Below, piece after piece: positions 7,095-16,013 of a stretch of DNA of 64,000 nt. Below the pieces are notes generated by a model. The model was not told the origin of the DNA. It saw only the letters and a list, made by a program, of their open reading frames with translations, and did not search any database. The position numbers and the translations under genes are program-made. Numbering within the stretch: position 1 is the stretch's first letter; each line of letters starts with the position of its first letter. This stretch comes from Mucilaginibacter galii (lineage in GTDB: Bacteria; Bacteroidota; Bacteroidia; Sphingobacteriales; Sphingobacteriaceae). Location: positions 248,001 to 312,000 of the forward strand of contig NZ_BMDO01000003.1 of the NCBI RefSeq assembly GCF_014635825.1, read 5' to 3'.

Positions 7095-9653
7095 TTAACT
7101 CTTCGGATTCATGGCTTCGGTTATACGATCAGATAGATCCTGAAGGTGATAAGTGCTCATAGAATCAGAAATTGTAGCCGATTTGATCATGGCGTTGATA
7201 GCGCGTAATTGTGCTTTAGCTACAGATACAGCATCTGTTTGTTCCGGGTCGCGCGGTGCGCCACCACGGCCACCAAAGGCAACTGCTTGTGCAGCAGCGT
7301 TTGCAGGTGCCGGTTTAACCATGTCTATCAGTTTGTCTACATATAGCTTTTGAAGGTTACGGCGGTAAACGTCAATGGCCTGGTTGCTCTTTACCTCGCG
7401 GAAGATCATGTTTTGCATGTCGCCCATAAAGTCGGTTACCTTGTAGGCCTTGGCACCGTCCATAGCCTCGGCAGCTACCAGTTTATTAAATACACGCGGC
7501 GTAACAATGCGGTTGAGCACAGCATCCTGGCGGGTGTAAATTACTTGTAACGGGCTGGCACCTATATCATTTAGCACCTGCTGATTTAATAACCAGGTTG
7601 GTGTTGTAAACAGTTGCTTGTCCAGGAAAGTCATAGCCTCGCGCTGCGTTGCAGCAGAGGTATTTTCATACACCGGACCGGCTTGGTCTGTGCTCTTAGG
7701 GTTTTCGTAAATACCGCCAATGTTCTTAGCCACATGGCCCATGTAACGGCCAAATTGGGTGGTTAACTGGTTGTACATATTCTCCAGATCGTCGTAGCCT
7801 TCGCCTTCCTGCTTGGTCCATTCAGGTAATTTTACTAAGATGCGTTGCAGGTTTTTGATGCCGTATGTGCTGGCTACCATAGCGTTATCGCTCAAATCTT
7901 CATTTTGTGAATGCGGATCATCGGGATTAGTTTCGGTTCCAAACCAAAGGCGACGGTTTTTGGCACTTTCAATGGCCATTTTGTTTAGCTCTTCTTTTTC
8001 GACATCAGGGCCTTTGTTGCCTAAGTATTTATAGCCCCATTCAATGGCCCATTTATCGTAATCGCCAATGCGTGGGTACAAGCCTTTAGCGCTAATGTTA
8101 TCTTCGGGCTGTGCTACATAGTTAAAGCGGGCGTAGTCCATAATAGATGGGGTGTGGCCGTTAGCTTCAACAAAGGCTTTATCGCGCAGTTTTTCAACCG
8201 GAACGCTTGAACTTGAGCCATAGTTGTGGCGCAAACCTAAAGTATGGCCTACCTCGTGCGATGATACGAAGCGAATCAAATCTCCCATCAGCTTATCATC
8301 AAAGGTCATTTTACGGGCACGCGGGTCAACTGCTGCGGTTTGGATCATGTACCAATCATGCACCAGTTTCATTACGTTGTGGTACCAGTTAATGTGTGTT
8401 TCCAATATCTCGCCACTACGTGGATCAGAGATGTGCGGACCGCTTGCATTTTCTGTTTCTGAAGGTTTGTAAACAATTACCGAGTGGCTGGCATCTTCCA
8501 TACTCCAGGTAGAATCTTGCTTGGCCGTAGGTGCAACCTTGGCTACGATGGCATTTTTAAAGCCGGCTTTTTCAAAAGCAACTTGCCAATCGTTTATACC
8601 CGCCATTAAGTAAGGAATCCATTTTTTTGGCGTAGCCGGGTCAATGTAATATACAATTTGCTTTTTGGGTTCAACCAGTTCTCCGCGTTTGTATTTGGCC
8701 ATGTCGGCTGCTTTAGGCTCCAGCCGCCAGCGCGCGATCAGCTGCACATCTTTAACACCTTGAGGGTTCAAATCAAAGTCGGTATAGCTGCTGGTGAAGT
8801 AACCTACACGTGGGTCGAAATAACGGCCTTTCATAGGTACGTTAGGCAAGATCACTAAGGATGTATTCAACTCCACCGTTACTGATCCGTTGGCTGCGTT
8901 AGCGCCGCCGGCAGTAGGGGCAGGGGCACCGCCACCACGGCCAAAAGGCGAAGCTGCGGCAAGCAAGCCGTACGTTTTAACGGTACTTATTTCTACGTTG
9001 TTTGCATAACTGCGAACGTTTTCAATATAACTGCGGTCGGTTAATAAGTTACCTAAGCGAATACGTTGTTTAGATTGTGGAGAGCTGAAGAAAAACACCT
9101 CGTTATCGCCGTTAATGTAATCGGTCATATCTATCACCGTACCTTTATTATCGGGCGAAAAGGCAGCAATGTTAAACGCTGCGGCAATAGCTTGAATGTT
9201 GGAACGCTGAACAGCCTGGTACATTGATTTTGTACTATCGGCACTGTAAGCGCGGTAAGATATTTTACGCATGAAAATGCGGTTATTAGGACCTTTTTCA
9301 AACTTTATTACCGTGTTACCAATCTGGTCGCCGGCGTAGCCGTCGGCAGCCCTCACATCGGCTCCTGCACGTGCAATACGGCTAACCACTAAAATTTCGC
9401 GGTTTAAAATACTATCACCAATTTCAAAATAGTATTTATCATCTACTTTGTGGGTTTTAAACAAGCCTGCACGGGTTACCGCCTTGTCGGTAATGATGGT
9501 TTTGTAAGGACGCGGAACAGCACGTTGCTGTGTTACATTGCCTGCAAAGCCACCGGGTATTGCTGCCCGGCGTGCAGAACTGTCTGCCCGGCCTTGCGCA
9601 AAGCTGCCCGTAGCCACGGCTGCAAATGCCACGGTTAGTAAAAATTTATTCAT
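7095..9653 (-). CDS. Secreted zinc-dependent metalloprotease (DUF5117/DUF5118 type)
   Basis: The 852-residue exported protein starts with a signal peptide ending near SFAQG. It carries the metzincin-like site HEVGHTLGLRH, with ligands H466, H470 and H476 and catalytic E467. The N-terminal half, including the segment with a low-complexity Gly/Ala insert (GRGGGAPAPTAGG), matches the DUF5118-DUF5117 arrangement found in Bacteroidota zinc proteases, with a DUF4953-type catalytic part. It is probably periplasmic or outer-membrane associated. A second Gly-rich patch (FGGRGGAPRD) lies near the C-terminus. The gene is monocistronic, with its own terminator at 7035-7067. The physiological substrate is unknown. 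Confidence 0.92.
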   Translation of the reverse strand: MNKFLLTVAFAAVATGSFAQGRADSSARRAAIPGGFAGNVTQQRAVPRPYKTIITDKAVTRAGLFKTHKVDDKYYFEIGDSILNREILVVSRIARAGADVRAADGYAGDQIGNTVIKFEKGPNNRIFMRKISYRAYSADSTKSMYQAVQRSNIQAIAAAFNIAAFSPDNKGTVIDMTDYINGDNEVFFFSSPQSKQRIRLGNLLTDRSYIENVRSYANNVEISTVKTYGLLAAASPFGRGGGAPAPTAGGANAANGSVTVELNTSLVILPNVPMKGRYFDPRVGYFTSSYTDFDLNPQGVKDVQLIARWRLEPKAADMAKYKRGELVEPKKQIVYYIDPATPKKWIPYLMAGINDWQVAFEKAGFKNAIVAKVAPTAKQDSTWSMEDASHSVIVYKPSETENASGPHISDPRSGEILETHINWYHNVMKLVHDWYMIQTAAVDPRARKMTFDDKLMGDLIRFVSSHEVGHTLGLRHNYGSSSSVPVEKLRDKAFVEANGHTPSIMDYARFNYVAQPEDNISAKGLYPRIGDYDKWAIEWGYKYLGNKGPDVEKEELNKMAIESAKNRRLWFGTETNPDDPHSQNEDLSDNAMVASTYGIKNLQRILVKLPEWTKQEGEGYDDLENMYNQLTTQFGRYMGHVAKNIGGIYENPKSTDQAGPVYENTSAATQREAMTFLDKQLFTTPTWLLNQQVLNDIGASPLQVIYTRQDAVLNRIVTPRVFNKLVAAEAMDGAKAYKVTDFMGDMQNMIFREVKSNQAIDVYRRNLQKLYVDKLIDMVKPAPANAAAQAVAFGGRGGAPRDPEQTDAVSVAKAQLRAINAMIKSATISDSMSTYHLQDLSDRITEAMNPKS

Positions 9654-9797
9654 TTCGGGGAGTTAATTATTTATCAACTAAATGTAAACCAAAGAAATAA
9701 ATTTGCGCAGCTTATAACCTTAATGTTACAAACATTTAAATTGTGTGTCTCTCACTCACCCGTTTGTTTACATAGGCCATTTATACTATTTTAGTTG

Positions 9798-11087
9798 ATG
9801 CTTTTTACCGAAGACTTTTTGCATTACGTATGGAAATTTAAGTTGTTAGATTTTCGCAACCTGCAAACCACCGAAGGGGAAGCTGTGGAAGTAATTGCTG
9901 CCGGTATGCGTAATTTTGATTCCGGGGCTGATTTTCAAAATGCCCGTATCAAAATAGGCGATACGCTTTGGGCCGGCAATGTTGAAATTCATGTGGCATC
10001 TGCCGACTGGCACCAACACAATCACAGTAACGACGATGCCTATAAGAACGTGATTTTGCATGTGGTTTACCGCAATAATCAACCGATTATGCTGCCCAAT
10101 GGCAAGCCGCTGCCTACCATAGAACTCGTTAACCGTATCTCTGCTGAACTGTATGGGCGTTACCATCAAATGGTTTATGGTAACCAGCAAATAATTCCAT
10201 GCGAGGGCACCATTAAAACGGTAAATAGCCTATCAATGCATAACTGGTTAACCCGTGTTTTAGTCGAAAGATTGGAGAAGAAATCGGTTACGGTAATTAA
10301 TGCACTGCAAATAAATACCGGTAACTGGGAAGAAACCTTTTACCAGTTTTTAGCTGCTAACTTTGGCTTTAAAATTAATGCGCTGCCTTTTGAGTTGATG
10401 GCTAAAAGCTTACCCCAAAGTTTGCTGGCTAAGCATAAAACCAACGCCTTGCAAATTGAAACACTCATTTTTGGCCAGGCCGGTTTTTTAGAAGATGATT
10501 TTGCGGAACCTTATCCCTTAAAACTCAAAGGAGAATATAGCTACCTAAAGAAGAAGTACAACCTTGTTCCTATAGAAAAGCATCTATGGAAATTCTTACG
10601 TCTGCGGCCTTCAAATTTTCCGACGGTTAGGCTGGCGCAGTTCGCTGGCTTAATAACGCAATGTAATCACCTGTTTTCTAAAATATTAGAGGAACAAACA
10701 GTAGCCGGATTGCGGAAACTTTTTAGTACTATTGTTGTTAACGAGTATTGGGACACTCATTACAGGTTCGGCGTAGTATCAAAACCAGCAGTTAAATCTT
10801 TTGGTAATACTTCTGTTGACCTATTGCTGTTAAATACCGTTGCTGTGTTTTTGTTTAGCTATGGCAAGCACTACCAACTGCACAGTTATACCAATCGTAG
10901 TTTGGAACTGCTGGAAAGTTTACCGCTTGAACAAAACCACGTAGTGAATGAATTTAAAGAGCTGGGGGTAAAAGCAAAAAGTGCTTTTGAATCGCAGGCG
11001 TTATTGGAGTTAAGACGAAGTTATTGTGACCTCAAGAAGTGCCTGCAATGTGGAATTGGAAATGAAATTTTAAATACAAACAGATGA
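9798..11087 (+). CDS. DUF2851 family protein
   Basis: The 429-residue cytoplasmic protein matches the DUF2851 family of Bacteroidota, seen in the opening MLFTEDFLHYVWKFKLLD and the downstream DSGADFQNARIKIGDTLWAGNVEIHV region. The C-terminus has conserved cysteines in KKCLQCGIGNEIL. No function is established for the family. ATG at 9798 is preferred over a TTG one codon upstream. Its stop overlaps the start of the PspC-like gene by four bases (ATGA), so the two are translationally coupled. This pairing suggests a shared role that is not described. Confidence 0.9.
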   Translation: MLFTEDFLHYVWKFKLLDFRNLQTTEGEAVEVIAAGMRNFDSGADFQNARIKIGDTLWAGNVEIHVASADWHQHNHSNDDAYKNVILHVVYRNNQPIMLPNGKPLPTIELVNRISAELYGRYHQMVYGNQQIIPCEGTIKTVNSLSMHNWLTRVLVERLEKKSVTVINALQINTGNWEETFYQFLAANFGFKINALPFELMAKSLPQSLLAKHKTNALQIETLIFGQAGFLEDDFAEPYPLKLKGEYSYLKKKYNLVPIEKHLWKFLRLRPSNFPTVRLAQFAGLITQCNHLFSKILEEQTVAGLRKLFSTIVVNEYWDTHYRFGVVSKPAVKSFGNTSVDLLLLNTVAVFLFSYGKHYQLHSYTNRSLELLESLPLEQNHVVNEFKELGVKAKSAFESQALLELRRSYCDLKKCLQCGIGNEILNTNR

Positions 11088-11305
11088 TACAGCGCATTCT
11101 TACCTTTTTTGAAAGATACTCATTTGGAGTATGCACCTATTTAGGTGAGTGGTTAAATATCTCTATCTCTAAAATCCGTTTATTTTTTATCTATTCGTCC
11201 TTTTTATCGGTGGGCTTCCCGCTGGTATTCTATTTTTTCGCTGGTATTGTGTTGGATATTCGTCACTACATTAAGCGTATGCGCGCCAGGGTGATGGATT
11301 GGTAA
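11084..11305 (+). CDS. PspC domain small membrane protein
   Basis: The 73-residue protein has the PspC signature: a short amphipathic opening, FGVCTYLGEWLNISISKIRLFF matching the family pattern GVCxGLAxYxxxxxxxVRLxF, and one long hydrophobic segment (IYSSFLSVGFPLVFYFFAGIVL). PspC proteins act in envelope-stress signalling in other bacteria, but this lone short form need not. It overlaps the DUF2851 gene by four bases and ends 22 bases before the converging receiver gene. Confidence 0.85.
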   Translation: MIQRILTFFERYSFGVCTYLGEWLNISISKIRLFFIYSSFLSVGFPLVFYFFAGIVLDIRHYIKRMRARVMDW

Positions 11306-11326
11306 TCAAAACTATCTGTCCTTGAA

Positions 11327-11698
11327 TTAGCTTGCCAGTTTTAACTCAATATCTTTCAACAACGAGTCTATCCCTGCGGTTTTAACCATGTTGCCGCTAA
11401 GTATACCTTGCGGTTTAAATGCATAAACGTAATTATCATAGTTCTTGCCTGTAATAAGCATTACGGGTATTTCTTTGATCGTGTCAATCGATTTAATTGC
11501 ACGGCTTAATACCAAGCTATCCATTTGCGACATCATGCTGTCGAGCAGGATAAGGTCAGGCTGGCACTTTGAAATTTCTGTGAAAACCTTATACGAACGG
11601 CTTAGAGGGCATACCTCGTAACCTTTGCAATCAAGTATTTGCGAAAGCATGTTCAACTCCATCAAATCTTCATCAATAATCATTATGCGCTTACTCAT
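11327..11698 (-). CDS. Atypical stand-alone receiver domain
   Basis: This 123-residue receiver-like protein keeps acidic pocket residues D9 and D11 and the phospho-acceptor D53 (LILLDSMMS). It lacks a normal KPF lysine motif: the beta-5 region reads FKPQGILSGNMVKTAGI, so the lysine contact is displaced or lost. The beta-4 Thr region (VMLITGKNYD) is kept. Phosphorylation chemistry may therefore differ from canonical CheY. It is monocistronic. A divergent 495-base region with one small gene separates it from the receiver at 12194. Confidence 0.88.
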   Translation of the reverse strand: MSKRIMIIDEDLMELNMLSQILDCKGYEVCPLSRSYKVFTEISKCQPDLILLDSMMSQMDSLVLSRAIKSIDTIKEIPVMLITGKNYDNYVYAFKPQGILSGNMVKTAGIDSLLKDIELKLAS

Positions 11699-11819
11699 TG
11701 GTTGGTAGGTTTATATATAATCAATGTTCAATTTACATGCCACGAGTTATGCCATTACTTCAATTAATTTAAAATATATAAAATAGGATATAATATCTTC
11801 GTGATATTGTTTAAAATGA

Positions 11820-11854
11820 AAAAAGAGCTTTTGTTAATTGCAAAATCTCTTTTT
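11820..11854 (-). terminator. Hairpin terminator after the small gene
   Basis: The 14-base arms AAAAAGAGCTTTTG (11820-11833) and CAAAATCTCTTTTT (11841-11854) pair with one mismatch. A/T runs on both sides allow it to work in either direction; it lies 25 bases past the stop of the 47-residue gene. Confidence 0.7.
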
Positions 11855-11878
11855 ATTTGTATGATAGATGATGTATGG

Positions 11879-12022
11879 TCAGGTAGCCTGTTGATTGCCC
11901 TGACTGATGTTTTGTTTCTTAGATTGAGCCGCACGAAATGATTCCAAATCTCTTTGCAACGTTTTTTTCAACTCAATGTCTATCGCCTTAGCCAGAATTT
12001 TAATAGTATTTAATGTTTTCAT
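11879..12022 (-). CDS. Small hypothetical protein, 47 residues
   Basis: ATG at 12022 opens a 48-codon frame encoding MKTLNTIKILAKAIDIELKK and continuing to a Gln/Ser-rich end (QNISQGNQQAT). The N-terminal 30 residues look like an amphipathic, charged helix. Support comes from its position in an otherwise empty 495-base gap and from a terminator-like hairpin at 11820-11854 just downstream. No ribosome-binding site is obvious, which is normal here. No family is recognised. A 41-codon frame on the opposite strand overlaps it and looks worse. Confidence 0.45.
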   Translation of the reverse strand: MKTLNTIKILAKAIDIELKKTLQRDLESFRAAQSKKQNISQGNQQAT

Positions 12023-12193
12023 AAGGCAATTTATTTAGTTGTATTAAATTATACATTAAATGTATGCCAGTAATGAATTAAAATAGCAGAGGCTGAAAAG
12101 CTCTGAAATTACACGGATAAACTTTGGGATGTATACAATTGCATACATGCTAAAGTCTAATTAATTATAAATGAGTGACGTGAAGAAGAATAC

Positions 12194-12559
12194 TTAATTT
12201 TTTGAGGTAAGGAGGTTAACTTTATCAACCAGTTCTTTTAAATCGAAAGGCTTAGAGATAACAGCTTCGCAGCCAAAAGACGGATAATCAACATTCCGGT
12301 TAATATACGCCGAAAATATGATCACGGGGATGTGCTTGAGTGTGCTATCAGCCTTGAATTGTTTACAAATTTCGCCACCGTTGCCATCGTTCAGCAAGAA
12401 ATCTAAGATCACTAAGTCGGGGTGGTAATCACGTGCTACTTGTAAAATATTATTACTGGTACAAGTAGTATGTACATCGAAGTTTTCATAAGAAAGTACT
12501 TCGTTAACAACTTCTAAAATATCCTGGTTATCATCCAACACCAATATACGCTTCAACAT
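12194..12559 (-). CDS. Stand-alone response regulator receiver
   Basis: The single receiver domain of 121 residues has the acid pair D9-D10 (VLDDNQD), phospho-acceptor D53 (LVILDFLLNDGNGG), the Ser/Thr switch in VIIFSAY and the lysine of ISKPF, so all catalytic positions are intact. There is no output domain. The start is ATG at 12559, one codon after a possible TTG. A stretch of about 200 bases lies upstream without recognisable genes. Its partner kinase is not evident from the neighbourhood. Confidence 0.92.
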   Translation of the reverse strand: MLKRILVLDDNQDILEVVNEVLSYENFDVHTTCTSNNILQVARDYHPDLVILDFLLNDGNGGEICKQFKADSTLKHIPVIIFSAYINRNVDYPSFGCEAVISKPFDLKELVDKVNLLTSKN

Positions 12560-12761
12560 CAATAGGACTAATTAGGGGTCAAAAATAAATAGCAGTGCCG
12601 CCATTTAATATGCCAAAGGTAGCAATACTATGACGCCTAATAAAACCGGGGGACTCAATTTTATGTAAAAATTATGTAACTATAAATAAAAATATTTAAC
12701 AAATAAGAGTTTTTGGTGTCAAAATGCTGATTTATAAGACTGTTGTTTGCACCAGTTACAA

Positions 12762-13463
12762 TTATTGCTTCGATATAATTTCGGATGTAATGTTGATGCT
12801 GAGTGCAACTATAGCGGTATTAAAGGCAAAAGATATGAGGCTGTGAATCCATGTAAGTCTTCGCATTTTACGAGAAGTAATATTAATATCAGATACTTGG
12901 AAAGCTACACCAATATTAAAAGAATAATATACAAAATCAAGATAATCTGGCTCTTTTTCGTTTGGAAACTCTAAGCCACAAGCCGGCTTTTTACTTCCAT
13001 CATCGTTGTTGGTATCATAATATTGATGTGCATAGCGCAATGTAAATACGGTATGCACAAGCCACCAGGAAATAATAACAGAGCTAATGGTTAATATGAC
13101 ATGCCCCGTTACCTGCGCCGTAGACGCATGTTCGGGCGATTTCATCAAAAAGGCGATGGACAGTAAGCTTATTAACGAGCCTGCAAGTACAAATAGAAAT
13201 ATAAACGTGCGGCTTGAATCCTGAAGGGTGGCAATCTTGTGCAGATCGCGCGGATGGATAGTGATTATAGTGATCCACTCCGGGATGATCAGGCTGAAAG
13301 CAAAAGATATCCAGCTGATCAATATGGTTTCGGTTACCGGTAATGCCGATTTGATAGCAAACGCAACTATCAAACTTACCACAATGGCTATAATGAGCCG
13401 GTAGTGCGCATCTAAATGAAAGGCAATTTCTTTTTCGGCCTTTTGGCTAATATTATCGGGCAT
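12762..13463 (-). CDS. DUF1345 family membrane protein
   Basis: The 233-residue protein has about six hydrophobic segments and the DUF1345 signatures HTVFTLRYAHQYY, GLEFPNEKEPDYLDFVYYSFNIGVAFQVSD and FNTAIVALSINI. The family is widespread in bacteria, integral to the inner membrane and functionally uncharacterised. ATG at 13463 gives a soluble N-terminal stretch before the first membrane helix. It is not obviously part of an operon with YwbE upstream (56-base gap, same strand), although co-transcription is possible. Confidence 0.9.
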   Translation of the reverse strand: MPDNISQKAEKEIAFHLDAHYRLIIAIVVSLIVAFAIKSALPVTETILISWISFAFSLIIPEWITIITIHPRDLHKIATLQDSSRTFIFLFVLAGSLISLLSIAFLMKSPEHASTAQVTGHVILTISSVIISWWLVHTVFTLRYAHQYYDTNNDDGSKKPACGLEFPNEKEPDYLDFVYYSFNIGVAFQVSDINITSRKMRRLTWIHSLISFAFNTAIVALSINITSEIISKQ

Positions 13464-13519
13464 GGTGCAAGTTATAAGAAAGTTATGGCAAATGATACTG
13501 GTTACCAGCCATTTGTTTT

Positions 13520-13720
13520 TTAATCTTCTTCAACAATTTGCGCTACCCGGCCTATTTGTCCATCTTCAAGCCGCACCTTAATTCCGCGCGAGTGGTAGGT
13601 GGCGCTGGTAAGCAGGCTTTGTACAATGCCACGCGTTAGTTGACCGCTGCGCTGGTCTTTTTTTAGGATAATATCAACCTCTAAACCGGGGTATATGTCT
13701 TTGCGGTTTTGTCCGTTCAT
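13520..13720 (-). CDS. ywbE: YwbE family protein
   Basis: The 66-residue protein matches the YwbE/DUF2196 family throughout, for example MNGQNRKDIYPGLEVDIILK, KDQRSGQLTRGIVQ and GIKVRLEDGQIGRV. The fold is a small beta-barrel-like domain; the function is unknown. It begins 10 bases after the argH stop codon, so it is most likely co-transcribed with argH. Confidence 0.92.
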   Translation of the reverse strand: MNGQNRKDIYPGLEVDIILKKDQRSGQLTRGIVQSLLTSATYHSRGIKVRLEDGQIGRVAQIVEED

Positions 13721-13730
13721 GGCAGTCTTC

Positions 13731-15065
13731 TTATTTAACTAGTTCGCGAATAGCGTCGGCTGTTTTTTCAAAGTTGAAGTTCTTGAGCAGGTTAATCATT
13801 GCTTCGGTTATTTCGAGATTCCCCAAATTACCTATGCTACCCTCGTGGGTATGGTTTACCGTTTTATTGGGGTTAAAGTTGCCTTCTTCAATAGCCAATC
13901 CTACCCGTTTGTAAGCATCGCGGAAAGGTACACCATCCAGCACCTGGCGGTTAACTTCTTCTACGCTGAAAAGGTACGCATAACGCGGATCATCTAAAAT
14001 GTTGGTTTTAACGGTAACGTGCTGCAGCATAAAACTGGCCATGTGCAGGCAGGTTTTGATTTCTGTAAAGGCAGGGAACAGCAATTCTTTAAGCAACTGC
14101 ATTTCACGGTGATAGCCCGATGGCAGGTTAGTGGTCATCATGGCAATATCGTTGGGCAAAGCTTGCAGGCGGTTGCACTTTCCACGCATAATTTCCCAAA
14201 CATCGGGGTTCTTTTTATGCGGCATAATGCTGCTGCCCGTGGTGAGGTTTTCGGGGTAGCTAACAAAAGCAAAGTTCTGGCTCAGGTACAAGGTTTGATC
14301 CATAGCCATTTTAGCCAGGGTTGCAGCCACGGCAGATAGGGCCTGTGCAATAATGCGCTCGGTTTTACCACGGCCCATTTGGGCATAAACCACATTATAG
14401 TTCAGGCTTTCAAAACCCAGTAGCTGTGTAGTTAAAGTGCGGTTTAAAGGAAATGATGAGCCATACCCGGCTGCCGAACCTAACGGATTTTTATTGGTGA
14501 TCTTATAAGCAGCCAACAAAAGCTCCAAATCATCGGTCAAACTTTCGGCATAAGCGCCAAACCATAAACCGAAGGATGAAGGCATAGCCACCTGCAAATG
14601 TGTGTAACCGGGCAGTAATACGTCTTTGTGCTTATTGCTTAGTTCGATAAGTAAGGTGAAAAGCTGCTGAACTTCTTCAACTACTTGCTGTAATTCGCTA
14701 CGAAAAAAAAGTTTTAGATCTACCAGTACCTGGTCGTTACGGCTGCGGCCGCTATGAATTTTTTTACCGGCATCGCCAATACGGCGGGTAAGCAGCATTT
14801 CTACTTGTGAGTGTACATCCTCCACTCCATCTTCTATTTCAAAGCTATTGTTCTCAATATCGGCATAAATGGCTTTAAGCTCTTGCTGTACAAGTTGCAG
14901 ATCTTCGGCACTCATGAGGCCAATGGTTTGCAGCATTTGGGTATGCGCTAAAGAACCCAGTACATCAAAGGCGGCCATTTGCCGGTCAAACTCGCGGTCG
15001 CGGCCAACGGTAAAGCTTTCAACCAGTTCGTTAACGTTTGTAGTTTTTTGCCACAGCTTACTCAT
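13731..15065 (-). CDS. argH: Argininosuccinate lyase
   Basis: The 444-residue enzyme splits argininosuccinate into arginine and fumarate, the last step of arginine synthesis. The fumarase/aspartase signature GSSIMPHKKNPD is present, with catalytic serine region S278-S279, and the N-terminal part contains HSGRSRNDQV and the TH pair of GYTHLQVAMP. Length agrees with the family (about 440-470). No other arginine genes are adjacent; ywbE follows at 10 bases. The AAGCTGTGGCAAAAA start matches the common KLW N-terminus of ArgH. Confidence 0.96.
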   Translation of the reverse strand: MSKLWQKTTNVNELVESFTVGRDREFDRQMAAFDVLGSLAHTQMLQTIGLMSAEDLQLVQQELKAIYADIENNSFEIEDGVEDVHSQVEMLLTRRIGDAGKKIHSGRSRNDQVLVDLKLFFRSELQQVVEEVQQLFTLLIELSNKHKDVLLPGYTHLQVAMPSSFGLWFGAYAESLTDDLELLLAAYKITNKNPLGSAAGYGSSFPLNRTLTTQLLGFESLNYNVVYAQMGRGKTERIIAQALSAVAATLAKMAMDQTLYLSQNFAFVSYPENLTTGSSIMPHKKNPDVWEIMRGKCNRLQALPNDIAMMTTNLPSGYHREMQLLKELLFPAFTEIKTCLHMASFMLQHVTVKTNILDDPRYAYLFSVEEVNRQVLDGVPFRDAYKRVGLAIEEGNFNPNKTVNHTHEGSIGNLGNLEITEAMINLLKNFNFEKTADAIRELVK

Positions 15066-15157
15066 GCTGCAAATATGTGAAAAAATGTGTATTGCTCCTG
15101 TATAAATAGCAATGCCGGGAACAGGTCCCGGCGTTGCTATTAGGAGGTTAGGAAATA

Positions 15158-15922
15158 CTATAAAAACATTCCGCCCGATACCTCAATGCGCTGGGCATTT
15201 ATCCAGCGGGCTTCATCGGTGCATAAAAAGGCAACTACGCCGCCAATATCATCGGGCAAACCAACGCGGCCTAAGGCAGTTTGTGAGGCTATGCCTTTAT
15301 TAATTTCTTCATTATCGCGCACCATGCCACCGCCAAAATCGGTTTCTATGGCGCCTGGAGCCACTATATTAACGGCAATGCCGCGTGCGCCTAACTCTTT
15401 GGCCTGGTACTTGGTTAACGTTTCCATAGCGCCTTTCATACTGGCGTAAGCCGCATAACCCGGTGTGGCGAAACGTGCTAATCCGCTCGATATGTTTACA
15501 ATGCGGCCACCATCGGCCAGTACCGACAAGGCCTTTTGAGTTAAAAAGAAAGCCCCTTTAAAGTGAATGTTCATTAGGTTATCAAACTGCTCTTCGGTAG
15601 TTTGGGCAAAAGAAGCATGGATGCCGATACCTGCGTTGTTTATCAAAAAGTCAAATTTGTTGGTGCTGAAGGTAGTGCTTAATACACCGCTTAACAACTG
15701 GATAAAAGTATCAAAGCTCTTAGCTTCGCCTGTATTCAATTGCAGGGCAGCAGCTTTTTGTCCGGCTTGTTCTATCTCGGCTACTACTTTGTCAGCTTCT
15801 TCGCGGTTACTGTTGTAAGTAATAATTACATCAATACCTTTTTGGGCAATGGCCAGTGCCATGTTTTTACCCAGTCCGCGGCTGCCGCCGGTTACCAGGG
15901 CTATTTTGTTTGTTGTGCTCAT
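15158..15922 (-). CDS. SDR family oxidoreductase
   Basis: A classical short-chain dehydrogenase/reductase of 254 residues: cofactor motif TGGSRGLG (11-18), NNAG (96-98 region), serine S145/S146 and the Y159-x3-K163 catalytic pair, with a C-terminal substrate loop. The arginine in GGSRG and following YNSNR suggests NADPH use. Upstream lie a perfect -7 element and a pair of operator-like boxes shared with the aldo-keto reductase gene, and an AraC-type regulator gene adjoins it. Substrate is unknown. Confidence 0.92.
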   Translation of the reverse strand: MSTTNKIALVTGGSRGLGKNMALAIAQKGIDVIITYNSNREEADKVVAEIEQAGQKAAALQLNTGEAKSFDTFIQLLSGVLSTTFSTNKFDFLINNAGIGIHASFAQTTEEQFDNLMNIHFKGAFFLTQKALSVLADGGRIVNISSGLARFATPGYAAYASMKGAMETLTKYQAKELGARGIAVNIVAPGAIETDFGGGMVRDNEEINKGIASQTALGRVGLPDDIGGVVAFLCTDEARWINAQRIEVSGGMFL

Positions 15923-15944
15923 AGTTGATTTGTTAAGTATGATA

Positions 15945-15952
15945 CAAATTTA
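15945..15952 (-). promoter_or_regulatory. -7 promoter element of the SDR gene
   Basis: Minus-strand TAAATTTG matches the Bacteroidota consensus TAnnTTTG exactly, 22 bases before the SDR start codon. There is no TTG at -33; an operator-like box occupies that place. Confidence 0.65.
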
Positions 15953-15972
15953 CAGCCCCGGTGTTCGGTATT

Positions 15973-16013
15973 TATGGTGATACCTTCAGTTTAAATGGTG
16001 AGTGTTTCAGTTT
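15973..16013. promoter_or_regulatory. Tandem AraC-type operator candidate upstream of SDR
   Basis: Two related 20-base boxes, TATGGTGATACCTTCAGTTT (15973-15992) and AATGGTGAGTGTTTCAGTTT (15994-16013), repeat in the same orientation exactly 21 bases apart. That is the two-turn spacing typical of AraC-family direct half-sites. A third box lies upstream of the aldo-keto reductase gene. The distal copy overlaps the last codons of the regulator gene. Confidence 0.6.

Noticed and set aside
11816..11941. 41-codon plus-strand frame opposite the small gene
   Set aside because: Its start overlaps the terminator hairpin and its translation has no plausible features; the minus-strand frame has better support.
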